A program made the translations under genes and the position numbers. This document shows, piece after piece, positions 24,638-33,421 of a stretch of 43,744 nt of DNA. How positions within the stretch are numbered: the stretch's first letter is position 1; the number at the start of each line of letters is the position of its first letter. The stretch covers positions 1 through 43,744 of the forward strand of contig JAEYRF010000167.1 of NCBI GenBank assembly GCA_023409615.1. The letters run 5' to 3'. Below the pieces are notes generated by a model. It did not search any database. It had not been told where the DNA came from and saw nothing but the letters and a program-made list of their open reading frames with translations. This stretch comes from Bacillota bacterium (GTDB lineage: Bacteria; Bacillota; Clostridia; Acetivibrionales; DTU013).

Positions 24638-25685
24638 CAATTTCTGTCTCATACCCATCGTCATTCACGGTGAAATTTTCAGAGGTGCCGGTGATATAGG
24701 CTTTCAAAAACACAGCTCTCTCCAGAACTTCGCCATAGATATTCACGTCCACCGCTTCATTGAATTCAAGCGTTTCTCCGGGACTCGCAATAGTTCCCGT
24801 CAGAGCCATTATGAATGACTTGTCCGCTGACCAGGTGTAAAGTACTTCCCTTTCTGAATCCAAAAGCTGAAAATCGACCTTCTGCCCGGAGCTATGTGAA
24901 ATATAGACTTCTTCCTTAGTGTTATTAGTAATGGCCAGCTTCATGATGATAAGGCCATCCTTCACCTGTGCAGACGGTTTAACCAACACACGTGACGCTT
25001 CCTGCTCTGCAGCTTCCTTCTCCAGCAGCTTCAGAAGCCTGTCAATCACCGTTGCGCCCTGTGCCCTTGTTGCGTTATCTTTTGCAAAGAATTTATTGCT
25101 CACCGGCCTTTTAATAATCCCATAATAATCTGCCAGTGAAATATCCCCGCTGAATTCCGGATTTATACTATCATCGTCTGCAAACGGCTTATATGCCAAC
25201 TCAATCAATTTGTAGGTATCTCCGCCTTTATAACGATAGGCATTCATAATATAGTGCACCATCTCTTCTCTCTTCAGAATGTCATCAGGTCTGAAGAGAT
25301 CCACGTCGTCAATAATATTAGATATAACCATATCATACAGAGCAGAGGCAAACTCATCCTCATTCGTTACATCGCTAAAAAACTCAGAAATATCCGTCTC
25401 CTTAAAATACATGATCTGAATCCCAAGAGACTTCTGCAGCATAAGAACAAACTCGCTTCTGGTCAACGCTTTGTTCGGCATAAATTTCCCATCCTCCGCT
25501 AAAAACCGTATAAACTTCTCAGTATCCAGGATTGAATCTCTTCCCCAGTGGCCCGCAATGTCTGAGAAACCAGTCTCTACAATACCACTTGTGACTGATA
25601 CAGGCTCATCCATTGCAAAAACCGGTATGCTCATAGCAGTAACAGCAAAAACCAAAATAAAAATCATTAATAATTTTTTCATCAT
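24630..25685 (-). CDS. Secreted SLH-domain protein with C-terminal BsuPI-like domain
   Basis: 351 residues from ATG 25685, chosen because GAGGTG lies six bases upstream. A signal peptide (KKLLMIFILVFAVTAMSIPVFA) ends near residue 23. SLH-type repeats follow to about 220: FSDIAGHWGRDSILDTEKFI, LTRSEFVLMLQKSLG, FSDVTNEDEFASALYDMVIS, ILKREEMVHYIM and NATRAQGATVIDRLL. The C-terminal 100 residues (LAITNNTKEEVYISHSSGQKVDFQLLD through GETLEFNE) match the BsuPI intracellular protease-inhibitor fold seen in other surface proteins. SLH repeats bind pyruvylated secondary cell-wall polymers, so it should sit on the wall surface. Confidence 0.85.
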   Translation of the reverse strand: MMKKLLMIFILVFAVTAMSIPVFAMDEPVSVTSGIVETGFSDIAGHWGRDSILDTEKFIRFLAEDGKFMPNKALTRSEFVLMLQKSLGIQIMYFKETDISEFFSDVTNEDEFASALYDMVISNIIDDVDLFRPDDILKREEMVHYIMNAYRYKGGDTYKLIELAYKPFADDDSINPEFSGDISLADYYGIIKRPVSNKFFAKDNATRAQGATVIDRLLKLLEKEAAEQEASRVLVKPSAQVKDGLIIMKLAITNNTKEEVYISHSSGQKVDFQLLDSEREVLYTWSADKSFIMALTGTIASPGETLEFNEAVDVNIYGEVLERAVFLKAYITGTSENFTVNDDGYETEIVI

Positions 25686-25810
25686 TTTCTTCACCTCATC
25701 TATAAATCCTTCAGTTTATAAAAACCAGTTACAGGATATTAGACGGCATTTACAGAAGTTCGTTCCATTATCTATGCTGCGCTGTCACACCGCCTCTATG
25801 ACCTAAGTGG

Positions 25811-25840
25811 TTGTGCACATGTTCACTTTTATGATATAAT
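25811..25840 (+). promoter_or_regulatory. Hemerythrin gene promoter
   Basis: TTGTGC (25811-25816), 18-bp spacer, TATAAT (25835-25840) preceded by TGA, an extended -10, 78 bp before the hemerythrin ATG. Confidence 0.65.
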
Positions 25841-25918
25841 TTTACTTTAATAGACAGTTTTTGATCCCACGAATATAAAGGCTTTATGCAAAATATTCAC
25901 TTATACGGAGGAATTTTT

Positions 25919-26326
25919 ATGCTTAGAGACCCATTATATATAGTATGGACAGAGAAAAACAACTTGAATATCCCGATTATTGATGAGCAGCATAGAGGAA
26001 TCGTATCAATAATAAATTCACTACATTATTTTATTAAGCAGGGATTAGGATTTCAAGCTCTGTTGCCAACCATCATTATAATGGAACAATATTCTATTAT
26101 CCATTTTGAAGCTGAACAATTATTACTGAAAAATTATGGTTATCCAGATTATGATAACCATGTTTTATTGCATGCTCACTTAAGAAATAATATAAGTGCA
26201 ATCAAAGCAAGATCTTTTTTAAATAAAGACTCAGATGCCGCAGTTAATTTTCTAAAAAGTTGGTGGGTAAACCATATTAATATTGAAGATAAGAAATATG
26301 AAAGATGGCTTTCCACACAATTGTAA
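25919..26326 (+). CDS. Bacteriohemerythrin (single-domain oxygen-binding protein)
   Basis: 135 residues; ATG 25919 has GGAGG seven bases upstream. All seven di-iron ligands can be placed: His25 (IPIIDEQHRG), His62 and Glu66 (HFEAE), His81 and His85 (HVLLH), His119 and Asp124 (HINIED). The helix bundle and length fit the single-domain bacteriohemerythrins. In anaerobes these bind O2 reversibly and may sense or scavenge it. It is one of only three plus-strand genes and converges with rlmH at 10 bp. The local DNA is more AT-rich than its neighbours. Confidence 0.93.
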   Translation: MLRDPLYIVWTEKNNLNIPIIDEQHRGIVSIINSLHYFIKQGLGFQALLPTIIIMEQYSIIHFEAEQLLLKNYGYPDYDNHVLLHAHLRNNISAIKARSFLNKDSDAAVNFLKSWWVNHINIEDKKYERWLSTQL

Positions 26327-26336
26327 TCACATACTT

Positions 26337-26816
26337 CTATTTATGATACGTCTCACCATTTATAATTTTAAATGCACGGAACAACTGCTCCAGTAATATC
26401 AGACGGGTCAGTTGATGGGGAAATGTCATGTCAGAAAAGGATAGCTTCAGATCGGCTTTCCGTTGCAACTCAGCATCAAGGCCAAGTGAGCCTCCGATCA
26501 CAAATGATATATTGGATCTCCCGGTGATAAAGCAGTTCTGCAGTGTTGAAGCAAATGCTTCAGAGGTCTTTCTTGCGCCCTTAACATCCAGCACAATAAG
26601 AAAAGTACCCTCCTTCAGCTTGCCAATAATCCTCGCGGATTCCTTTTTCTTTAACTGCTCCTCCTGCATTGAGCTTAGAGAATCCGGCGCCTGTTCATCT
26701 TCTACCTCCACCATTTGCAAATCGCAGAAGCGGGAAAGGCGCTTAACATACTCAGCGATGCCTTCCTTAAGATAACGCTCCTTCAATTTACCAACAGCGA
26801 CAACGGTAATTTTCAT
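26337..26816 (-). CDS. rlmH: 23S rRNA pseudouridine-1915 N3-methyltransferase
   Basis: 159 residues, the standard length. The N-terminus ITVVAVGKLKERYLKEGIAEYVKRLSRF, the SAM-binding trefoil-knot segment FVIGGSLGLD and the C-terminal FSDMTFPHQLTRLILLEQLFRAFKIINGETYHK region (read in part) are diagnostic of RlmH. It methylates pseudouridine 1915 in helix 69 of 23S rRNA. AGGTGAGCT precedes ATG, and the mscS gene ends seven bases upstream. Its place at the end of the wal cluster matches the neighbourhood seen in other Firmicutes. Confidence 0.97.
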   Translation of the reverse strand: MKITVVAVGKLKERYLKEGIAEYVKRLSRFCDLQMVEVEDEQAPDSLSSMQEEQLKKKESARIIGKLKEGTFLIVLDVKGARKTSEAFASTLQNCFITGRSNISFVIGGSLGLDAELQRKADLKLSFSDMTFPHQLTRLILLEQLFRAFKIINGETYHK

Positions 26817-26823
26817 AGCTCAC

Positions 26824-28056
26824 CTAACTCTTCAGCTTCAAAATGTCATTTCCCGTTGGATTCTGATAGATCCGCAGATCAAATTCGGGAATAATAGCCA
26901 AGATATGATCAAAAATGTCAGACTGTATACCTTCATACTCTACCCACCCTGTTACATTTGTAAATGCGTAGACTTCGATGGGCAGGCCATTTTCAGCAGG
27001 TTGCAGCTGTCTTACGATTTGAAGCATACTGTTACTCACCTTGGGATGGTTCTTTAAATAATTTTCAATGTAAACCCTCAGAGTACCTACATTAGTTAGA
27101 TGTCTTCCATTGACAATGCTTTCAGAACTGACATTATTCTCTTTGTTATGCCTTTCAATTTCTTGTGTTCTGCTCTCAACATACTCCTGTATATACTGAA
27201 TTTTCGAAAACCTCTCTATCATTTCTTCATCACAGAATTTGATGCTGGTCATATCAATATTTACTGACCGCTTTATCCTCCTCCCACCGGACTCCTGCAT
27301 CCCTCGCCAATTGACAAAGGATTCGGATATCAATGAATACGGCGGGATCGTAACGATCGTTTTATCCCAGTTCTGTACCTTCACTGTATGCAAAGCAATT
27401 TCGATCACGGCACCATCTGCGCCATGGGACGGCATTGCAATCCAGTCGCCTATTCGCACCATATTATTTGTTGCAAGCTGAATCCCGGCAATGAAGCCTT
27501 GAATTGAATTTTGAAATATCAGCAAAATAATTGCAGTAGCCGCGCCAAAACCACTCAACAGCACCCAAGGTGATCGATCTATCAGCGTACTGATTATAAC
27601 AATTGCAACTGCAATGGCTAAAAATATTTTAACAACCTGCAGATATCCTTTAATAGGTCTTTCCTTTGAAACCTCGTACTTTTTGTATATTTCATCTGCA
27701 GAGTCAACTACATTAAAAAGAACCGATGTTACAATGAACGCAATAAGTGAAAAGGCGATTCGTTGAATCCATTCCTGATAAGCCGGAAATACTGGGGCAA
27801 ATGCATGAATAATCAATACTGGCGGGATATGTGCAATTCGCTCGAATACTTTTTTCTCTAGAAAAACATCGTCCCATTTACTTTTACTTTTCCCAATATA
27901 AATTCGTATGATCTTTAGAATAACCTTTTTTACAATGAAATCCATTAAACCACAGAGGAAAATAACGAAAACAACTGCAATTGCATAGGATAAGTACAAC
28001 GATACGTCTTCAGCCACCCCGTAAGGCAATAACATATCCCTAAAAAATTCAATCAA
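26824..28056 (-). CDS. Mechanosensitive channel, MscS family (YbdG-like)
   Basis: 410 residues from a TTG start with AGGAGG eight bases upstream. About five membrane segments occur within the first 200 residues, ending with the pore helix WVLLSGFGAATAIILLIFQNSIQGFIAGI. The soluble beta domain holds IGDWIAMPSHGADGAVIEIALHTVKVQNWDKTIVTIPPYSLI, and GMQESGGRRIKRS with the YAFTNVTGW segment points to the YbdG/MscM subgroup, whose length (415) it matches. It would release solutes on osmotic down-shock. It lies between walJ and rlmH, in a cell-wall control cluster. Confidence 0.92.
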   Translation of the reverse strand: MIEFFRDMLLPYGVAEDVSLYLSYAIAVVFVIFLCGLMDFIVKKVILKIIRIYIGKSKSKWDDVFLEKKVFERIAHIPPVLIIHAFAPVFPAYQEWIQRIAFSLIAFIVTSVLFNVVDSADEIYKKYEVSKERPIKGYLQVVKIFLAIAVAIVIISTLIDRSPWVLLSGFGAATAIILLIFQNSIQGFIAGIQLATNNMVRIGDWIAMPSHGADGAVIEIALHTVKVQNWDKTIVTIPPYSLISESFVNWRGMQESGGRRIKRSVNIDMTSIKFCDEEMIERFSKIQYIQEYVESRTQEIERHNKENNVSSESIVNGRHLTNVGTLRVYIENYLKNHPKVSNSMLQIVRQLQPAENGLPIEVYAFTNVTGWVEYEGIQSDIFDHILAIIPEFDLRIYQNPTGNDILKLKS

Positions 28057-28149
28057 CTTTCTATCCTCCTATTCGTTTTAACCCTCCTGACTCCTGCTTC
28101 AGGTCAAACTGTTCCTGTCTCCCGCAGCTCTAAAAGGCACCATTACCCC

Positions 28150-28941
28150 CTATAACTCAATAACTCTTCCGACACGGTCACGAAGAGCGACATCTACCGT
28201 GACATCAATCCCGGCATGCAGGCATTTCTCACCTAGGGCATTGCAAACAGTTTGATAGGCCAGTTCAGGGAAATTGTTCTCCCTGCTCAAATGACCGAGA
28301 AGAAATTGTTTCGTGCCCTTCTCTGCCATGTAGGCGATGACCTCTCCGGCGGTATCATTGGAAAGGTGCCCTTGCTCGCCGGCAATGCGCTTTTTTAGCG
28401 ACCAGGGATACGGACCCACCTTCAGCATCTCAAGATCATGGTTAGACTCAAGCAGCAGCAGATCGCTATCCTCAAAGCAGGTGAGCAGCTCCATGCTGAT
28501 ATGCCCGATGTCGGTAGCTATTGTCACCTTTTTTCCACATGCGCAAAAGCTATAGCCCACGGGCTCAGTAGCGTCATGCGGTATAGGAAAGGGTACCACA
28601 GCAATATCCCCGATCTGAAACGGTGTATATGATGAGAAAATAACTTTATTACATTCTAAAACGGGCCCGATCAACTGCTCCATAGCCTGCCATGTACCTT
28701 CACTTGCATATATGGGTAAATTGAACTTACGCGAAAGGATACCGGCGCCCTTTGTGTGGTCGCTATGTTCATGAGATACTAAAATGGCGTTAATTTCAGA
28801 AGGGTTTTCCCCTATGGAATCCAATGCTGCAATGATTTTCTTCGCACTGAGACCTGCTTCAACAAGCAGCTTTGTACTGCCCGTTGAGATAAATAATGAA
28901 TTCCCGCTGCTCCCGCTATATAAACTGCAAAATCTTATCAT
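28150..28941 (-). CDS. walJ: WalJ/YycJ metallo-beta-lactamase-fold hydrolase
   Basis: 263 residues, MBL fold, starting MIRFCSLYSGSSGNSLFIS. The metal motif is HEHSDH at 57-62, with HDATEP, ATDIGH, LLESNHD and LLGHLSRENN supplying the other ligands. WalJ/YycJ members act as DNA-processing nucleases in the Bacillus wal operon and link it to DNA repair or replication. The ATG overlaps the murA stop by four bases (ATGA), so the two are coupled. Confidence 0.93.
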   Translation of the reverse strand: MIRFCSLYSGSSGNSLFISTGSTKLLVEAGLSAKKIIAALDSIGENPSEINAILVSHEHSDHTKGAGILSRKFNLPIYASEGTWQAMEQLIGPVLECNKVIFSSYTPFQIGDIAVVPFPIPHDATEPVGYSFCACGKKVTIATDIGHISMELLTCFEDSDLLLLESNHDLEMLKVGPYPWSLKKRIAGEQGHLSNDTAGEVIAYMAEKGTKQFLLGHLSRENNFPELAYQTVCNALGEKCLHAGIDVTVDVALRDRVGRVIEL

Positions 28942-30203
28942 GTCCGGCTCCCGATTCTCTGTATATCCGCGCCAAGGCTTTGAAGTTTATCAACAAAATC
29001 CTCGTAGCCCCTGTCTATGTATTTGATGTTATCTACTTCAGTCGTTCCCTCAGCTGCTAGTCCTGCAATGACAACTGCTGCACCGGCCCTCAAATCAATT
29101 GCGTTCACCTGTGCTCCTGTCAGTGCAGTTGGCCCTTCTACAACGGCTACGTTGCCATCCACGCGAATTTTTGCACCCATCCTTTTCAGCTCATCCACAT
29201 ATTGAAATCTCTGAGGCCAGATACCCTCCGATATAGTACTGCAGCCATTAGCTAAACACAGAAGTACTGTCGCCGGCGGATGCATATCTGTTGCAAAACC
29301 GGGATAAGGTAAGGTCTTAATATTTGCCTTCTGGAGCGTATCTCCCCCAATTACTCTGATCCAGTCCTCATCCTCTATTACATTCACATTCATTTCAATC
29401 AGCTTGGCAGTCAGTGATTCCATATGCTTCGGGATAATATTCTTAACCGTCACATCCCCGCCTGTAGCAGCAGCAGCGATCATAAATGTGCCCGCCTCGA
29501 CCATATCAGGTATGATAGAATGTACCGGACTGCCATCCATCTTTTGCACACCCTTAATCTTGATTACATCAGTTCCGGCTCCCTTAATATTCGCTCCGGC
29601 TGCATTCAAAAAGTTCACGACATCAACAATATGAGGCTCCTTTGCCGCATTTTCAATAATCGTAGTTCCCTCAGCTCTTACAGCCGCTAATATTAAGTTA
29701 ATCGTCGCTCCTACGCTGACAACATCCAGATAAATCTGGCTTCCCACCAGCTTCTCAGTACTCATCTTAATCATACCATGGTCAATAACTACAGTTGCGC
29801 CCATGGCTTCAAATCCTTTGATATGCTGATCCATAGGTCTGTACCCAAAATCACATCCACCGGGAAGCGCGACCTCTGCTTTTCCGAAACGTCCAAGCAA
29901 CGCACCAAGCAAGTAATAGGATGCTCTCATGCTTTTTATCATTTCGTATGGTGCTATGTAAGAGTTAATATTCCTTGAGTCTATCAGAATGGTATTCTTA
30001 TCTTCAAACGTGACCACTGCTCCGAGTTGGGTCAGTGTATCCACCAATACTTTCGTATCCTTTATATCCGGGAGGTTCTCTATCCGGCAGATTCCTTCAA
30101 CGAGCAAAGCCGCAGGAACAACAGCAACTGCAGCATTCTTAGCGCCACTTATGTAAACATCACCATGTAATGCCTTTTTACCATGAATAACGATTTTCTC
30201 CAA
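28938..30203 (-). CDS. murA: UDP-N-acetylglucosamine 1-carboxyvinyltransferase
   Basis: 421 residues from a TTG codon at 30203 (M/L-EKIVIHGKKALHG), with AGGTG six bases upstream; GTG 30212 is an alternative. The catalytic Lys22 is in SGAKNA and Cys117 in LPGGCDFGYRPMDQH, which is the fosfomycin-sensitive form. MADMH-type segments (FATDMHPPATVLLCLANG) complete the enolpyruvate transferase family. It starts peptidoglycan precursor synthesis. It has its own extended -10 promoter and leader hairpin, and its stop overlaps walJ, placing a committed wall-synthesis gene inside the wal regulatory cluster. Confidence 0.96.
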   Translation of the reverse strand: MEKIVIHGKKALHGDVYISGAKNAAVAVVPAALLVEGICRIENLPDIKDTKVLVDTLTQLGAVVTFEDKNTILIDSRNINSYIAPYEMIKSMRASYYLLGALLGRFGKAEVALPGGCDFGYRPMDQHIKGFEAMGATVVIDHGMIKMSTEKLVGSQIYLDVVSVGATINLILAAVRAEGTTIIENAAKEPHIVDVVNFLNAAGANIKGAGTDVIKIKGVQKMDGSPVHSIIPDMVEAGTFMIAAAATGGDVTVKNIIPKHMESLTAKLIEMNVNVIEDEDWIRVIGGDTLQKANIKTLPYPGFATDMHPPATVLLCLANGCSTISEGIWPQRFQYVDELKRMGAKIRVDGNVAVVEGPTALTGAQVNAIDLRAGAAVVIAGLAAEGTTEVDNIKYIDRGYEDFVDKLQSLGADIQRIGSRT

Positions 30204-30249
30204 GCCGTGCACCTGCCTTCTTCTCTTTCGTGTTGGGAGACAAAATGGC

Positions 30250-30298
30250 GACACTCCTCGGCTATGGTAGTTGCAGGAGTGTCCCATTACCTATTATA
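30250..30298 (-). promoter_or_regulatory. murA promoter and leader hairpin
   Basis: On the minus strand TGCTATAAT gives an extended -10 (TATAAT at 30298-30293); no good -35 is seen. The leader then forms GACACTCCT/AGGAGTGTC (30283-30275 with 30258-30250) across a 16-nt loop. No U-run follows, so it may stabilise the mRNA or be a control hairpin. Confidence 0.6.
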
Positions 30299-30374
30299 GC
30301 ACTGTTTTTTATTTTGTACTACAATCAGTTCATTATCGTTATTCTACACTACATATTCAGTTACAGTCCGGACT

Positions 30375-31253
30375 TTACTTTTTAGAATCATATGGATAAA
30401 GATATTCCGGCTCGGACTTGCCTTTAACCTTGACACGCCATACGGGCAACATCTCTACAAACTCCATTCCTTGCATTGACGAGTCCTCCAGCTTATAACC
30501 GCTGTCGATAGCAGTAATGACTAAATTACTGTCCTTTTTGAAATAGGACAGCAATGCCTGATATGCATCAAAACGTTCAATACTCTCCTGTGTAAATCCT
30601 ATTACATGTACCTTTCCAAACTTAAGCCTCGCTACACCCTCTTTATTCAAAGTGACAGAGCAGTAATTATCAAATACCGGAAACCCCTCATACTCCTGAA
30701 TAAAACAAACCGTCGCACTGCCGTCGTTGTTCTTCTCAATGCCATCCACAAAGTACTTCCCCTCCAAAAGGCCGGCATCCTCTAAAAATTGCCGAGCCGT
30801 TTTCTTGAGCTTCTCATCACTGCTCAGATCTGGCTTCACCGCTGACTGATTCCCTGCTGCAGGCTCATCATCTAAAAATACAAACTCCGTATCACTAACA
30901 AACTGAAGCTTCTTCGCGCCATTCTCAAACTCATACTCCTGAACCGAAGGAACTCCCTGGATGTTAAGTGCTTCCTGCCCGGTGACAACATAACGGTCGC
31001 CCAATAGAATCTCCGCCAATGCCTTTCTATTCAGCTTACTATAGGAATATTCAAGCCTGTGCAGCCCTCCGGGAGTTACAGGAATGCTGGATTCAAGTGT
31101 TACCCCCCGCTGATTAAGGATTACTTCAGCATTTTGAATAGTATCCTTCCGAATGCCCTGTCCTTTGACAAAGGTCAGATTATTCACAAGCAGAAAAATA
31201 TTGAAAGCGATAAGCAGTGCAATGACCACGCTTTTTGCCTTAGCCACATCCAT
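30375..31253 (-). CDS. yycI: YycI-like WalK regulatory protein
   Basis: 292 residues. One N-terminal membrane helix (about 8-26, VVIALLIAFNIFLLVNNL) is followed by an extracellular domain with YSYSKLNRKALAEILLGDRYVV, FIQEYEGFPVFDNYCSVTLNKEG, and a repeat that resembles the YycH/YycI beta-rich fold. In Bacilli YycH and YycI bind WalK through their membrane helices and tune its kinase activity. The position after yycH, with a 3-bp gap and AAGGAGG inside the yycH tail, supports the call. Confidence 0.85.
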   Translation of the reverse strand: MDVAKAKSVVIALLIAFNIFLLVNNLTFVKGQGIRKDTIQNAEVILNQRGVTLESSIPVTPGGLHRLEYSYSKLNRKALAEILLGDRYVVTGQEALNIQGVPSVQEYEFENGAKKLQFVSDTEFVFLDDEPAAGNQSAVKPDLSSDEKLKKTARQFLEDAGLLEGKYFVDGIEKNNDGSATVCFIQEYEGFPVFDNYCSVTLNKEGVARLKFGKVHVIGFTQESIERFDAYQALLSYFKKDSNLVITAIDSGYKLEDSSMQGMEFVEMLPVWRVKVKGKSEPEYLYPYDSKK

Positions 31254-31256
31254 ATG

Positions 31257-32636
31257 CTAGCCTCCTTCTTCGGGGATCATTTTAATGGGTATATCGCCCC
31301 GTCCCTTCGTTCTAATCAGCAGTGAAGGCTTAAGCAGTTCAACAGATGGAGAATCGATAAAGTAACAGGAATAAATATCTTGAATATTTATTTCACTGAA
31401 GCTCATCTCCAGACTTGCCAATAGAATATTAAACCGGTCATCATAATTATTAATGGTTATGTTATCAAAACCTTTAAGAAGCCAGTCACACTTCAATACC
31501 CGTTTCGTATCAGCCTGGACATCAATGGCGTGTAACAGTCTGGAACCATTACCATCCTTCGTCTCAATATCAATCTTAACAGGCATCCCGGCGACCTTAT
31601 AATCGAATCCGAAATGATACACACCGCTTGAAAGCTCCTCGACAGATGTCAGCGCAATATCGGCAGTCATCTGCATGTCATCATATATGTCTGAAATAAA
31701 TTGATATGTATTGAGAAGAGCCTTTCCTACTTGCCCTTTTCCTGAGGTATATGCATTCTCCAAATACCTGTATGTCATATAGTCATCCTCATAATACCTG
31801 TAAACATTATCACCATAATTGAATTGAATAATATTGCCGCTCATTTTACTCATATTATAGCGATCCTTTTCAAACCCCAAAATAATCGAAGCCAAATCGT
31901 CATCGTCTGAGACTTTAACAGGTGACTTTACAGAAAAACTACTATATCTCCAGTACTTTGGCGCTACTGCATAAAGCACATCCGGCGCATCATTTTCCTT
32001 TTTAAGATTGCTGCCCCCCAGAGATGTGTACCCTCGACTTATCTGACTCACACTTCTGATAATTTCCTCAAGCTTAACTGCCTCATCATATCTGATCAGG
32101 CTGGATTTATATACAGTACCATCATTGCCTAAAACATAGAATATGCTTACAGTCTCATCCGTGATATCACGATTAATCAGAAGCTTACGCACATCAGCCA
32201 ACTCATGAGACGGGTTAACAATACCCAAAAACCATGACAGAAGATCAGTGCTCATTGTAAAGCCAAAGTCAATCAAAATTCCCCGTTTTGCTGCCACCTC
32301 AGCCCAGTTTTCACTTACTTTATTCATTTTCGCATCGCCGTAGAATATTTGAGAAAGGCCTTGTTTTGTCTCGTCCCAAAGTGCAGAATAACTCTTTACA
32401 TTATCTCCAACAATCCAGTAAGAGCTGCTTCCATCAGATAAAATCAACCTGTCCGGTAAAAATAATTTCTCTCGCAGCATATCGTCACTGACCTGGGGCG
32501 CTTTACTAATGCCAATTAGCCCATAAAAAAGACCGGTAGGAGTCCCCTGGCTTTGATAATTCCAGAGAATTCCTACCTGTGTTATACCTGCTATGAGAAG
32601 TATGAGAATGCAAATCGTCTTTAGACGCTCAATCAT
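31257..32636 (-). CDS. yycH: YycH-like WalK regulatory protein
   Basis: 459 residues with a membrane helix at about 5-27 (LKTICILILLIAGITQVGILWNY) and a long extracellular part. Features typical of YycH are the early LFLPDRLILSDGSSSYWIVG segment and a C-terminal domain with repeats of the two-component regulator fold. Sequence divergence from the Bacillus protein is large, so the name rests mainly on topology, length and gene order. Its ATG overlaps the preceding gene's stop by four bases, and it is followed by yycI. Confidence 0.82.
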   Translation of the reverse strand: MIERLKTICILILLIAGITQVGILWNYQSQGTPTGLFYGLIGISKAPQVSDDMLREKLFLPDRLILSDGSSSYWIVGDNVKSYSALWDETKQGLSQIFYGDAKMNKVSENWAEVAAKRGILIDFGFTMSTDLLSWFLGIVNPSHELADVRKLLINRDITDETVSIFYVLGNDGTVYKSSLIRYDEAVKLEEIIRSVSQISRGYTSLGGSNLKKENDAPDVLYAVAPKYWRYSSFSVKSPVKVSDDDDLASIILGFEKDRYNMSKMSGNIIQFNYGDNVYRYYEDDYMTYRYLENAYTSGKGQVGKALLNTYQFISDIYDDMQMTADIALTSVEELSSGVYHFGFDYKVAGMPVKIDIETKDGNGSRLLHAIDVQADTKRVLKCDWLLKGFDNITINNYDDRFNILLASLEMSFSEINIQDIYSCYFIDSPSVELLKPSLLIRTKGRGDIPIKMIPEEGG

Positions 32637-33268
32637 TTGGATCTTCCACCAAACATATCAATCGTAAATTCTATATTGCTCTGAATGCTGGATTCAGGAT
32701 TTATTGTCCTTCTACTGACAGCAGTTTCAGCAACTCTCTCACGCAAGAGTTCTACTTTAAAACTGTTGAACTGGATCTTTCCTACTTCCATTTCAGACTT
32801 TCTGTAAGAAATGAGCATTAGGTTATTCACTCCATCTACCAGAAAAATCTTCTGAGATAAAATACCGGCAGCTACCTCCCATGAAGTGTCTCCATCAGTA
32901 TCTTTTATAAGTTCATATTCTCCTTTGTATCTGTTAAGTCTTGCTACAGAAACGATCACATCTTTGTAGACAGATTCGCCGGTAAGAACAAAACTTTTTT
33001 CATATACGGATGAATATGATTTCTCGGGATTTTTTGGAGTAATGATGGATAAGTCATTATCTAAAGCCTTACCATCTTTTAAAGTGTTATGGTATTCGCT
33101 CCAAAACTGCTCTCTTGCTAAATCTTCTTTACTTACAACGTTTTGAACCCTTGCCGGGGCATATGGAACCCAATTCTCATAATCGTCCGGGTATCCGGCA
33201 AAGACGGTCATAGAAGACAACGCTATAATAAATATTATTATTAGAATCGCACCTAACTTCTTCAACAT
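32633..33268 (-). CDS. Secreted protein of unknown function in the wal operon
   Basis: 211 residues. A signal peptide (KKLGAILIIIFIIALSSMTVFA) ends near residue 24, and no second membrane helix or lipobox is present. The mature part is mixed alpha/beta: NWVPYAPARVQNVVSKEDLAREQFW, a Tyr-rich VARLNRYKGEYELIKDTDGDTSWEVA, and a C-terminal LLRERVAETAVSRRTINPE segment. I do not recognise it. AAAGGTC precedes ATG; its stop overlaps the yycH start by 4 bp, so it is translationally linked to the WalK regulators. It starts 153 bp after walK, behind the WalR-box promoter. A role in WalK sensing is an inference from position. Confidence 0.75.
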   Translation of the reverse strand: MLKKLGAILIIIFIIALSSMTVFAGYPDDYENWVPYAPARVQNVVSKEDLAREQFWSEYHNTLKDGKALDNDLSIITPKNPEKSYSSVYEKSFVLTGESVYKDVIVSVARLNRYKGEYELIKDTDGDTSWEVAAGILSQKIFLVDGVNNLMLISYRKSEMEVGKIQFNSFKVELLRERVAETAVSRRTINPESSIQSNIEFTIDMFGGRSK

Positions 33269-33341
33269 CGTTTTGACCTTTCAAACCTTAATTTGCTTCA
33301 TCGTATCATAAAATCCAATAGAACATAAATTTACTAGTTTC

Positions 33342-33396
33342 ATTATACTAAAATGATGTTACAAAATCATTACATGCCATTTAAGAAATAATTACA
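33342..33396 (-). promoter_or_regulatory. WalR-box promoter upstream of the secreted protein-yycH-yycI run
   Basis: On the minus strand TGTAAT (33374-33369), GATTT, TGTAAC (33363-33358) is an exact match to the WalR consensus TGTWAH-N5-TGTWAH. A third TGTAAT sits at 33396-33391, starting 22 bp upstream of the second. A TATAAT -10 is at 33347-33342. The -35 position has no TTGACA-like hexamer and is covered by the box, as expected of an activator-dependent PhoB-family promoter. Confidence 0.7.
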
Positions 33397-33421
33397 TATT
33401 AATCCCCTTAAATACCCAATT

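Noticed and set aside
25718..25756. TGTAAA and TGTAAC half-sites upstream of the SLH-BsuPI gene
   Set aside because: They are 21 bp apart with a degenerate TCTAAT between them, so they do not form a proper TGTWAH-N5-TGTWAH box; kept only as a near-miss.
28938..30287. murA starting at 30287
   Set aside because: The extension runs through the leader hairpin; the conserved N-terminus begins at EKIVIHG from TTG 30203.
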